Shown piece by piece: positions 8,033-15,430 of a DNA stretch of 64,000 nucleotides. Each line of letters starts with the position of its first letter. Position 1 is the stretch's first letter. Below the pieces are notes generated by a model, which was not told the origin of the DNA, ran no database searches, and saw nothing but the letters and a program-made list of their open reading frames with translations. This DNA comes from Jannaschia sp. S6380 (GTDB taxonomy: Bacteria; Pseudomonadota; Alphaproteobacteria; Rhodobacterales; Rhodobacteraceae). The stretch covers positions 372,001 to 436,000 of the forward strand of contig NZ_JALKAS010000001.1 in the NCBI RefSeq assembly GCF_023015695.1. The letters are read 5' to 3'. The translations under genes and the position numbers were made by a program.

Positions 8033-10278
8033 TCCAAACGCGCGCATTGAACGGAAGCCGGATCGGCGAGGTCGACGTCATCGACTGCGTCCGGACGGCG
8101 GCCGATCGCGTCCGGATCTTCGTCGGACCGGGGGTCGGCCCCGCCGCGATCGGTCCGGCCGGCGGGGTCAGCCCCGAACGCGTCCTCTCGATCGGTGGGG
8201 CGCTGGCGGTCGAATGCCGGGCAGGTGGGCCGGGCCCGATGCCGGTTCCGATCCACGGTGTCGAAGGCACACTTTCGCCAGCCAGTGCGGAGCCGGAGCT
8301 GCTGGCCGATGCGCGCGTCATCATGGGGGCAAGGAACGGTCAGGCTGTCGCCACCGTCCGCGATTGGCTGGGCCATCACGTGCTGAACCACGGCGCCGAC
8401 GCGGCGCTGATCCTCGACCGGACGCGACCCGGCGAGGCGCCGCTGGCCCCGGACCTCGAGGCGGCGTTGTCCCAGGCGCCGGTTCCCGGGCTGGGCGCCG
8501 TGGTCGTCGTCACGTCGCCCTTGCCCCTCGGCGCCGATGCGATCAGCGAGCGTCATCCCGCCCAGGCCCCCGATGCGCCCGGCAAGGACCGGATGGCGAT
8601 GCCCGCCTCCGATCCCTGGACCGCGCCGCTCGGGCAGATGATCGTGCTGGAGGCTCTGCGCTGGCGGTTCCTGACGGCGGCGCGGGCGGTCGCCTTTCTC
8701 GACGTCTCCGATGTGCTTGCACCTGCCGCCACGGGGCAGGGCGCCTTTGACATGGTCGAGATCGCCGAGGCCGGCGTGGTCGCGCTGATCGGCCGGCGCA
8801 CATATCCCTGGCGGATCCGCAAGGGATGCGACCCGGCCTTCGGCGATCATATCTGCGACTTGTTCGACAACGAGAGCGGCAACCGCCGATGGGTCGCCGC
8901 CCCGTCGCGCATTGCCGAGAACGTCCCGTTCCGTCTGGTCCGGGTCGGCGGGTTGAAACCCGGCCCGAACGAGGTGGCCCATTTCTACCGTGCCATGGCG
9001 CTGCGCACGTCCGAGGCCGGGGGGCTGCCGCTGGCGCCGAAGACCGGCCTGATCCTGGACGACGATCTACTGGCACTGGCGCGCGATGGCTTCGGGGCGG
9101 ATCCCGTCCTGCCGCCGCAATCCGACGGGGGCGGGGTTGCGGGACTTCCCGCCTCGGTGCCCGGGCGGACGGCGATCATCACCTGCATGCGCAACGAGGG
9201 TCCGTTCATCCTGGAATGGATCGCCCATCACCGTGCGATCGGCGTCGACGACTTTCTCGTCTACACCAACGACTGCACGGATGGGACGGTGGACCTGCTG
9301 GACCTGCTGCAATCGCACGGCATTGTCCAGCGCCGCGACAACCCGTTCCGCGAGACCGACATGAAACCCCAGCACGCTGCGCTCGCTGCCGCCGAGGCGG
9401 AGCCGATCATGGCCCGGGCGGGCTGGGCCGTCTGTATGGACGTAGACGAATTCATCAATATCCATGCCGGAACGGGGCATCTGCGCGACCTCTATGCGGC
9501 GGTCGGTTCGGCGAACATGATCTCGATGACCTGGCGCCTGTTCGGCAATGACGGCGCCGTGGCGTTCGAGGATGTGCCGAGCCCGGCGCGTTTTACCGCC
9601 TGCGCCCCGGAACTGATCCGCAAGCCGCATCAGGCGTGGGGCTTCAAGACGCTGTTCCGCAATATCGGGATCTACAAGAAGATGGGCGTGCACCGGCCCA
9701 AGGGCCTGAAACCGGACCTGTGGGAACAGATCGATTGGGTCAACGGATCCGGACGGCAGATGCCGCGGGCGATGTTGCGAAACGGCTGGCGTTCGACGAT
9801 CGACACCTTCGGCTACGACCTGGTCACGCTGAACCACTATGCCGTCCGGGATGCCGAGAGCTTCCTGGTCAAGCGCGACCGGGGGCGCGTGAATCATGTC
9901 GAACGCGACCAGGGGCTCGGATACTGGTTTCGCATGAACAACAACGCCGTCCGCGACCGGTCGATCCAGCGGATGCTGCCGGCATTGGAGGCGGAACTGG
10001 CCCGTCTGAAGGCGTTGCCCGGCGTCGCCGCACAGCACGACGCCTGTTGTGCCGCGCACCGCACGAAGATCGCGGAGTTGCGCGGAGCGGGCGCCTTCGC
10101 GAAATTCTACGACGAGATCACCGGCCCCCGCATGGACCGGCTGAGCCGGATGCACGCGCATTTCGGCTCGAATGTCTTTCTCGCCGGACCGGATGCCGTG
10201 CCCGACGAAGTTGTGGCCGCCGAGCACCCTGAGGATTTCTTCTTCACCGTCGAGGATGTCGGGGAAACCCGGCACTAG
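8029..10278 (+). CDS. Two-part glycosyltransferase: degenerate N-terminal half fused to an intact Glyco_tranf_2_4 domain
   Basis: 749 residues from ATG 8029 (ATGA overlap with the upstream glycosyltransferase). The C-terminal half (about 380-740) is a full GT-A-like domain: IITCMRNEGPFILEW, LVYTNDCTDGTVDLLDLL, acidic motif MDVDEF near 469-474, LNHYAVRD and VKRDRGRVNHV. The N-terminal half (about 1-360) seems to repeat the same plan in eroded form. VRDWLGHHVLNHGAD near 108-122 parallels the LEWIAHHRAIGVD segment, AFLDVSD near 222 takes the place of the metal motif, and HFYRAMALRTS parallels LNHYAVR. The first half lacks the CMRNEGPF motif and is probably not catalytic. The internal similarity is my reading by eye. 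Confidence 0.8.
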   Translation: MIQTRALNGSRIGEVDVIDCVRTAADRVRIFVGPGVGPAAIGPAGGVSPERVLSIGGALAVECRAGGPGPMPVPIHGVEGTLSPASAEPELLADARVIMGARNGQAVATVRDWLGHHVLNHGADAALILDRTRPGEAPLAPDLEAALSQAPVPGLGAVVVVTSPLPLGADAISERHPAQAPDAPGKDRMAMPASDPWTAPLGQMIVLEALRWRFLTAARAVAFLDVSDVLAPAATGQGAFDMVEIAEAGVVALIGRRTYPWRIRKGCDPAFGDHICDLFDNESGNRRWVAAPSRIAENVPFRLVRVGGLKPGPNEVAHFYRAMALRTSEAGGLPLAPKTGLILDDDLLALARDGFGADPVLPPQSDGGGVAGLPASVPGRTAIITCMRNEGPFILEWIAHHRAIGVDDFLVYTNDCTDGTVDLLDLLQSHGIVQRRDNPFRETDMKPQHAALAAAEAEPIMARAGWAVCMDVDEFINIHAGTGHLRDLYAAVGSANMISMTWRLFGNDGAVAFEDVPSPARFTACAPELIRKPHQAWGFKTLFRNIGIYKKMGVHRPKGLKPDLWEQIDWVNGSGRQMPRAMLRNGWRSTIDTFGYDLVTLNHYAVRDAESFLVKRDRGRVNHVERDQGLGYWFRMNNNAVRDRSIQRMLPALEAELARLKALPGVAAQHDACCAAHRTKIAELRGAGAFAKFYDEITGPRMDRLSRMHAHFGSNVFLAGPDAVPDEVVAAEHPEDFFFTVEDVGETRH

Positions 10279-10285
10279 GCCGCGG

Positions 10286-11275
10286 TCACGCGTCGCAGAT
10301 CCCGCGCAGGGCCTGCCAGGCCGTGTCGTCCAGCGACGGCACCATCTCCGACGGCGTGACTTCGCCCTGCGGCTGGCCGGTCGCCTCCGCCCAAGGGTGC
10401 CAGGCCAGATGCGCCGCATCGAAACCCGCCCGCAGCGTGTCGGGGTCGAGCCCCGTCGGGGGCGCGAGCAGCAGGCCTTCGACATGGGCGGTGATGGCCG
10501 CGTCGTCGACATGTCCCGACGCCAGCAGTCGCAGCAGACCCATCGTGCCGATCCCTTCCAGGAACCGGTCGAGGGGTGGATCCGACAGCGCGGCCAGCGT
10601 CGCCGACAGCAAATGCCCCGCCGTCACGTCCGGATCGTCCTGCGTGACCAGCGGGCCGTCGGACAGAACGACCAGTCCGCCGGGCAGGGCCATCGCCGGT
10701 TGCGGCAGATCGCGCAGCACGGCCAGCCGCAGGGGCGTCGTGGGCAACACGCGGGTCTTGAGCTGTTCCAGCGCCTCGGTCCCGGTGAAGGTCGCGCAGG
10801 GCGGACCGGTCAGGGCCGTCAGCTCCGTCAGCATGCGGTCGCCGATCTCCATCCGCGTGGCGGCGGGCATCACGTTGCGGGCGTGGTCGCGCAGGGCATT
10901 GGGCAGCCAGACCAGTGCCGAGCCGACCAGGAACCCCGCGATCAGCCCGACCGTCACGCGGCGAAGGGACCCCGGTCGCCGCCGCCCCTGTTCGACCGCC
11001 TTCATCACCCGGTCCAGTGCAGCGACCATCTCCGGCTCGGCGATCTCCAGCTCCTCCTCGGCCTTGCGGGCGGGGGCATAGACGGCGGGCAGCGTTCCGG
11101 GATTTCGTCGGACCAGCGCCGGCAGCGACCAATGGCTGAGCGCGGTGCCTGTCCTGTCCTGTATGACCAGTTCCGCCTCGCCGATCGCGACGTAGACGTC
11201 GCGCCGTTGCGCGTCGGCCTCGGGCCGCCACAACGCGGTCGTCTCGAGCCGTTCGATGCCGTCGAGCGCCGTCAA
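10286..11275 (-). CDS. Membrane-anchored degenerate M48-peptidase-like protein
   Basis: 329 residues if it starts at TTG 11275, whose TTGA overlaps the stop of the acyl-CoA ligase upstream. About residues 27-66 (YVAIGEAELVIQD... LPALVRR) resemble the small N-terminal domain that precedes some M48 peptidases. One membrane helix follows at about 107-125 (VTVGLIAGFLVGSALVWLP). In the C-terminal part PAMALPGGLVVLSDGPLV (about 193-210) matches the ALPGG strand of M48 metallopeptidases. The zinc motif HExxH expected 15-25 residues later is absent: that stretch reads AGHLLSATLAALSD. It is therefore likely non-catalytic. Probably co-transcribed with the ligase. Fold assignment is by eye. Confidence 0.65.
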   Translation of the reverse strand: MTALDGIERLETTALWRPEADAQRRDVYVAIGEAELVIQDRTGTALSHWSLPALVRRNPGTLPAVYAPARKAEEELEIAEPEMVAALDRVMKAVEQGRRRPGSLRRVTVGLIAGFLVGSALVWLPNALRDHARNVMPAATRMEIGDRMLTELTALTGPPCATFTGTEALEQLKTRVLPTTPLRLAVLRDLPQPAMALPGGLVVLSDGPLVTQDDPDVTAGHLLSATLAALSDPPLDRFLEGIGTMGLLRLLASGHVDDAAITAHVEGLLLAPPTGLDPDTLRAGFDAAHLAWHPWAEATGQPQGEVTPSEMVPSLDDTAWQALRGICDA

Positions 11276-12897
11276 GCCCCCGGATCCGCCAGCCGCTCGC
11301 GCAGGGTGTATTTCCGGATCTTGCCGGTCGACGTCTTCGGCAGCGGCCCGAACGTCACCGCCTTGGGCGTCTTGAAGCCGGCCAGCCGTTCGCGCGCGAA
11401 GGCGATGATCTCGGCTTCTGTCGTGCTGGCCCCGTCGCGCAGTTCGACGAAGGCATGCGGAACCTCGCCCCAGTGGTCGTCCGCCTGCGCCACGACCGCC
11501 ACGAGCGAGACCGCGTCGTGATGCATCAGCGCGCCCTCGACTTCCACGGAGCTGACGTTTTCGCCGCCCGAAATGATGATGTCCTTGGCCCGGTCCAGGA
11601 TCTGAACATAGCCGTCCGGGTGCTTGACGCCCAGATCGCCCGACCGGAACCAACCGTCCGCGAACGCCTCGCGCGTGGCATCCGCGTTGCGGTAGTAGCC
11701 CTTCATCACGGCATTGCCCCGCATCGCGATCTCGCCCTGGGTCATCCCATCGGCGGGCACCGGATCGCCGTCGGCATCGAAGACGTCCACCCCCTCCATC
11801 ATCGGATAGGCAACGCCCTGGCGCGCCTTCAGCGCGGCGGTTTCCGTGGCCGGCAGGCCGTCCCACAGGTCCGGCTGCCAGACGTTCTCGACCACGTGGC
11901 CATAGGTTTCGGTCAGGCCATAGACATGGGTGACGTTGAACCCCAGCTCGGCCATTCGCGCCAAGGTGGCGGCGGGTGGTGGCGCGCCGGCGGTATAGAC
12001 CTCGACGGTGTGGTCGAATTCGCGCCGCGCCGGGGCGTTGACCAGCGTGTTCAGGACGATCGGCGCGCCGCCGAAATGGGTGACGCCCTCATCCGCGATG
12101 GCGTCATAGATCGCCGGGGCCGAGACATCGCGCAGGCAGACGACCGTCCCGCCGACCACCGGCGTCATCCAGCAATGACACCACCCGTTGCAGTGAAACA
12201 GGGGCACGACGACCAACAGCCGCGGATAGAGGACCATGCGCCAGCTGATCACGGTGCCAATCGTCATCAGATAGGCGCCGCGATGGTGATAGACGACGCC
12301 CTTGGGCCGCCCCGTCGTGCCGGAGGTGTAGTTCAGCGCCAGCGATTCCCATTCGTCGGCGGGTCGGATCCACGCGAAATCGGGGTTTGCGGCGGCCAAC
12401 TCGACCTCGAACAGGGGATGGCGTCCGCTGGCCGGATGGCCCGCCGGATCGTCCGGCACCTCGATCAGGCGCGGAGGGGAATCCAGCGACGCGCAGGCCG
12501 CTTCGGCCAGATCGACGAACTGACTGTCGACCAGCAGGACCCGGGCGCCACCATGGGCCAGGATATAGGCCACCGTGTCCCGGTCCAGTCGGACGTTGAT
12601 CGTGTTCAGGATCGCGCCGCAGGCCGGCACGCCGAAGCTGGCCTCCACTTGGGCGGGCACGTTGGGCAGCAGCGTCGCAACGACATCACCCGAACGGACA
12701 CCGTGGCCTGCCAGCATCGCCGCGAACCGCGTGACACGATCGCGATAGGTCGCATAGGTCCGGCGGATGTCGCCGTAGACCAGCGCCTCCCGTTCCGGCC
12801 AGATCTGCGCGGCCCGTTCCAGATGCGACAGCGGCGTCAGCGCGACATGGTTCGCCGCGCATTTGTCCAGACCCGTCTCATCGGCCAGCCAGCCCAT
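11272..12897 (-). CDS. Fatty-acyl-CoA ligase (AMP-forming)
   Basis: 541 residues from ATG 12897. All marks of the ANL superfamily are present: the P-loop YTSGTTGRPKGV (about 180-191), YGLTETYG (about 311), GWFRSGDLGVKHPDGYVQI with the hinge Asp/Arg region, KDIIISGGENVSSVEVE, and the catalytic C-terminal lysine in PKTSTGKIRKY. It activates a carboxylic acid with ATP and CoA. Length and the medium-chain-like profile fit the group that includes DmdB (3-methylmercaptopropionate-CoA ligase) of roseobacters, but the exact acid is undetermined. It is divergent from the DMT exporter (73 bp) and overlaps the M48-like gene downstream. Confidence 0.92.
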   Translation of the reverse strand: MGWLADETGLDKCAANHVALTPLSHLERAAQIWPEREALVYGDIRRTYATYRDRVTRFAAMLAGHGVRSGDVVATLLPNVPAQVEASFGVPACGAILNTINVRLDRDTVAYILAHGGARVLLVDSQFVDLAEAACASLDSPPRLIEVPDDPAGHPASGRHPLFEVELAAANPDFAWIRPADEWESLALNYTSGTTGRPKGVVYHHRGAYLMTIGTVISWRMVLYPRLLVVVPLFHCNGWCHCWMTPVVGGTVVCLRDVSAPAIYDAIADEGVTHFGGAPIVLNTLVNAPARREFDHTVEVYTAGAPPPAATLARMAELGFNVTHVYGLTETYGHVVENVWQPDLWDGLPATETAALKARQGVAYPMMEGVDVFDADGDPVPADGMTQGEIAMRGNAVMKGYYRNADATREAFADGWFRSGDLGVKHPDGYVQILDRAKDIIISGGENVSSVEVEGALMHHDAVSLVAVVAQADDHWGEVPHAFVELRDGASTTEAEIIAFARERLAGFKTPKAVTFGPLPKTSTGKIRKYTLRERLADPGA

Positions 12898-12970
12898 CGG
12901 TCGCCCCCGTTGCCTTCGCCCCTCGGGTGGCGATACTGCGACGAGCGCGCGCCAGAGGACAAGGCCGGTG

Positions 12971-13867
12971 ATGCAGAACAGACCCCTGGCCGCCGCGGCC
13001 TTTATCCTGGCCGGGACCGGGACGATCGGGTTCATCGACCAGTTCATCCGCGTCATCGCCAGCGAAAGCAGCCTCTGGACGTTCCACGTCGTCCGCAGCG
13101 CGATGATCTGGGGGATCGCGCTGGCTTGGATCGGCGTGACGGGCCGGTCGCTGCGCGTGACCAACTGGCGCGGCGTGATCGCCAGATCGGCCATCATGGC
13201 GACCGCGCTGATCGTGTATTTCGGCGCCCTGGGCTTCATGCCCGTCGCGCAGGCGGCGGCGGGGCTGTTCACCTCGCCCATCTGGATGCTGGTCTTTTCG
13301 GTCACGCTGTTCGGGCTATCGGTCGGCCCGGTGCGGATCTGCGCCGTCCTGCTTGGCTTCCTGGGCGTGATCTTGGTGCTGTCGCCGGATCCTTCCAACC
13401 TCGATCCGCTGGTCTTCCTGCCGGTGTTGGGCGGGGCGTTCTATGCCGTGGCCGCGATCGCGACGCGCGAATGGTGCGCGGGCGAAGCGGCGTTGACGCT
13501 GGCGCTGGGCTCCTTCACCGGCCAGGCCCTCTGGGGGATCGGCGGCGTGATCGTGTTCGGTGCCTGGGGCGATGACACGGGGTTCCTGACCCAGGGCTGG
13601 GTCACCCCATCGGCCGAGGTGCTGGGCTGGTGTCTGCTGCAGGCCGTCGGCAGCCTGCTGGCGGTGGTGTTCCTGACACGAGGCTATCAATTGGCCGAGG
13701 CGTCGCTGGTTTCGGTATTCGAGTACTCCGTCCTGGGGTTCGGGGCCCTGTTCGGCCTGCTCGTCTGGGGCGAGCGGCTTTCGCCCGTCACGCTGGCCGG
13801 TCTGGTCCTGATCGCGGGCGCGGGCAGCCTGATTGCGCTGCGCGGTCGCCGCGACGCGGTCCCGTGA
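12971..13867 (+). CDS. DMT-superfamily (EamA) transporter
   Basis: 298 residues with ten or so hydrophobic segments forming the two EamA repeats typical of metabolite exporters. The first repeat includes the segments IMATALIVYFGALGF and PVAQAAAGLFTSPIWMLV; the second includes EASLVSVFEYSVLGFGALFG and the closing helix LAGLVLIAGAGSLIAL. I chose ATG 12971 because it gives MQNRPLAAAAFILAGTG, a normal first helix; the frame upstream overlaps the divergent ligase. It is an inner-membrane protein, with substrate unknown. The next gene, a sulfotransferase, starts inside its stop codon (GTGA). Confidence 0.88.
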   Translation: MQNRPLAAAAFILAGTGTIGFIDQFIRVIASESSLWTFHVVRSAMIWGIALAWIGVTGRSLRVTNWRGVIARSAIMATALIVYFGALGFMPVAQAAAGLFTSPIWMLVFSVTLFGLSVGPVRICAVLLGFLGVILVLSPDPSNLDPLVFLPVLGGAFYAVAAIATREWCAGEAALTLALGSFTGQALWGIGGVIVFGAWGDDTGFLTQGWVTPSAEVLGWCLLQAVGSLLAVVFLTRGYQLAEASLVSVFEYSVLGFGALFGLLVWGERLSPVTLAGLVLIAGAGSLIALRGRRDAVP

Positions 13868-14514
13868 TCCTGTCGCCCGGGCGCGGCTACGCCTTCGTTC
13901 ACGCGCCCAAGACCGGTGGCACGGCGATGGCCCTGGCGCTGGAGGCGCGGGCGATGGCCGACGACATCCTGATCGGCGATACGCCGAAGGCGCGTCGGCG
14001 GCAGGGACGATTGCGTGGTGCGCGGACCGCCGGACGCCTTTGGAAGCACGCGACCCTGCGCGATGTGCACGGGCTGTTGCCCGACGCGGTGCTGCAGGGG
14101 CTTCGGCCCGTGATGCTGGTACGCAACCCGTGGGACCGGATGGTCAGCTACTACCATTGGCTGCGCGGGCAGGATTTCGACCATCCGGCCATCGCGCTCG
14201 CCTCGGACCTGTCGTTCGATGCGTTCCTGGCCGCGCCGACCGTCGGCGCGGCTTTCCGGGCCGCGCCCTATGCGTCCTATGTCGCGGGCGGAACCGACCC
14301 GATCTTCATCCGGTTGGAGCATCTTCCGCAGGACCTTCCGCCGTTCGAGGCGTTGCTCGGCTTCGACCTGCGGCTCGGGGTGGCGAACCGGTCCGACAGG
14401 GCGCGCGACTGGCGCCCCTATTACGACGCGCGGTCGCGCGCGCGGGTGGCGGAATTCTGCGCGGCTGACATTGCGGCCTTTTCCTACTCGTTCGACCCCC
14501 CGCATCCGGCGTAA
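13864..14514 (+). CDS. Sulfotransferase family protein
   Basis: 216 residues from GTG 13864, overlapping the exporter stop. The N-terminal YAFVHAPKTGGTAMA is the 5'-phosphosulfate loop that binds PAPS, and VRNPWDRMVSYYHW near 80-93 is the 3'-phosphate-binding segment. FIRLEHLPQDL near 143 and the C-terminal YYDARSRARVAEFCAADI fit the Sulfotransfer_2 group. It probably moves sulfate from PAPS to a carbohydrate or other hydroxyl acceptor. The neighbouring glycosyltransferases make a surface glycan a reasonable but unproven acceptor. Confidence 0.85.
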   Translation: MILSPGRGYAFVHAPKTGGTAMALALEARAMADDILIGDTPKARRRQGRLRGARTAGRLWKHATLRDVHGLLPDAVLQGLRPVMLVRNPWDRMVSYYHWLRGQDFDHPAIALASDLSFDAFLAAPTVGAAFRAAPYASYVAGGTDPIFIRLEHLPQDLPPFEALLGFDLRLGVANRSDRARDWRPYYDARSRARVAEFCAADIAAFSYSFDPPHPA

Positions 14515-14620
14515 CACCGAAGGCGTGCGGCGTTTCGCCAGTTCCCGCGCATTCCGACCCGCCGGCGTGGCGGTTTCGCGCCGGCGTCGCACACAGACCC
14601 CAGGGACGAGAGATATTCGA

Positions 14621-15202
14621 ATGACCAAGCCGACCCTGTTCAGCCGTCCCGCCTTTCCGGTCGAGACCGTCGAGGAAAGCCCCACCGCCCGTTTCGTGCC
14701 CGGCACCCTGCTGCCCACGCCCGACGGGCCCCGCGCGGTCGAGGATCTCGCCTTCGGGGATCGGGTCGTCACACGCGATGGGCCCCGGCCGATCGCCAAG
14801 ACGGACCGGACGTCGTGCCCCCGCTCCGAATGGACCTATCGCCGGGAAACCTGGCCCGTGCGCGTGCCGGTGGGCTCGCTTGGCAATCCGCGTCCGCTGC
14901 GCCTGGCGCCCGACCAGCGTGTTCTGCTCTCCGGTCCGACGGTGGCCCGGATCTGCGCCAAGCCCGAGGTCGCCATCGTGATCAGCGACCTGGTCGGCTT
15001 GCGCGGTCTGATCGTGGAACGGCCATTGGCCGATTTGCGCTACCACGTCATCTCGTTCGGCACGCCCGTCTGCGTCGAGGCGGAGGGCGTTCCGTGCGAC
15101 GTCGGGGGGCGGGCAAAGGCGGTCGATCGCGACAAGGTGCGCGAGGCCTACCAGGCGATGCATTCGGCGGGCGAGCCGCCCCTGCGCCTGGACGCGAACT
15201 AG
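14621..15202 (+). CDS. Stand-alone Hint-domain protein
   Basis: 193 residues from ATG 14621. The segment FVPGTLLPTPDGPRAVEDL is the opening block of a Hint (hedgehog/intein) domain, followed by FGDRVVTRDGPRPI, and LRLAPDQRVLLSG matches the block B region (usually SPxHRxL). The usual Cys or Ser at the cleavage position is not seen; the block begins with Gly-Thr. Short free-standing Hint proteins of this kind are common in Rhodobacteraceae and are not inteins. The C-terminal part (VREAYQAMHSAGEPPLRL) is conserved in look. Function unknown; no extein or toxin is fused to it. Confidence 0.75.
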   Translation: MTKPTLFSRPAFPVETVEESPTARFVPGTLLPTPDGPRAVEDLAFGDRVVTRDGPRPIAKTDRTSCPRSEWTYRRETWPVRVPVGSLGNPRPLRLAPDQRVLLSGPTVARICAKPEVAIVISDLVGLRGLIVERPLADLRYHVISFGTPVCVEAEGVPCDVGGRAKAVDRDKVREAYQAMHSAGEPPLRLDAN

Positions 15203-15236
15203 GCCGCGGGCCGGACGGGCAATCCATGAACGAAGT

Positions 15237-15259
15237 CGCCTGCGCCGATGGCGCAGGCG
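15237..15259. repeat. Perfect 10-bp inverted repeat after the Hint gene
   Basis: CGCCTGCGCC and GGCGCAGGCG flank a 3-base loop (GAT), 34 bp after the Hint-protein stop. The stem is strong but no T-run follows on either strand, so it is a weak terminator candidate or an mRNA-end protecting hairpin. Apart from this and the terminator at 15372-15416 I see nothing convincing in 15203-15430; a short open frame from ATG 15226 has no support. Confidence 0.5.
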
Positions 15260-15371
15260 AGATCGGCAAGGCCGGCTGTCTGGACGTGACGGTCCCGCCA
15301 TTGCCTGTCCCGTTCCCATTAGGCTGGGGGGCTGTGGCGGAACCCTGTCGTTCAAATCGGGCGGGATGATG

Positions 15372-15416
15372 AAAAGTCACGGGCGCGGCTTGGAAACAAT
15401 CGCGCCGGCCCGTGAC
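15372..15416 (-). terminator. Intrinsic terminator of the fad operon
   Basis: Read on the minus strand, GTCACGGGC pairs with GCCCGTGAC (9 bp, 15376-15384 with 15408-15416), with further internal GC pairing, followed directly by TTTTC. It lies 15 bp beyond the fadB stop codon, the last gene of the operon. Hairpin plus T-run in the right orientation makes this a good Rho-independent terminator. Confidence 0.8.
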
Positions 15417-15430
15417 CCGTCCCGCTGTGG

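Noticed and set aside
11455..13575. 706-codon plus-strand frame opposite the acyl-CoA ligase
   Set aside because: Shadow frame; the ligase carries all ANL motifs.
14621..15202. Intein or polymorphic toxin
   Set aside because: No exteins, splice-junction residues or toxin domain; it is a short free-standing Hint protein.
15226..15369. Small open frame after the Hint gene
   Set aside because: Begins over the hairpin, lacks a ribosome site and resembles no known protein.
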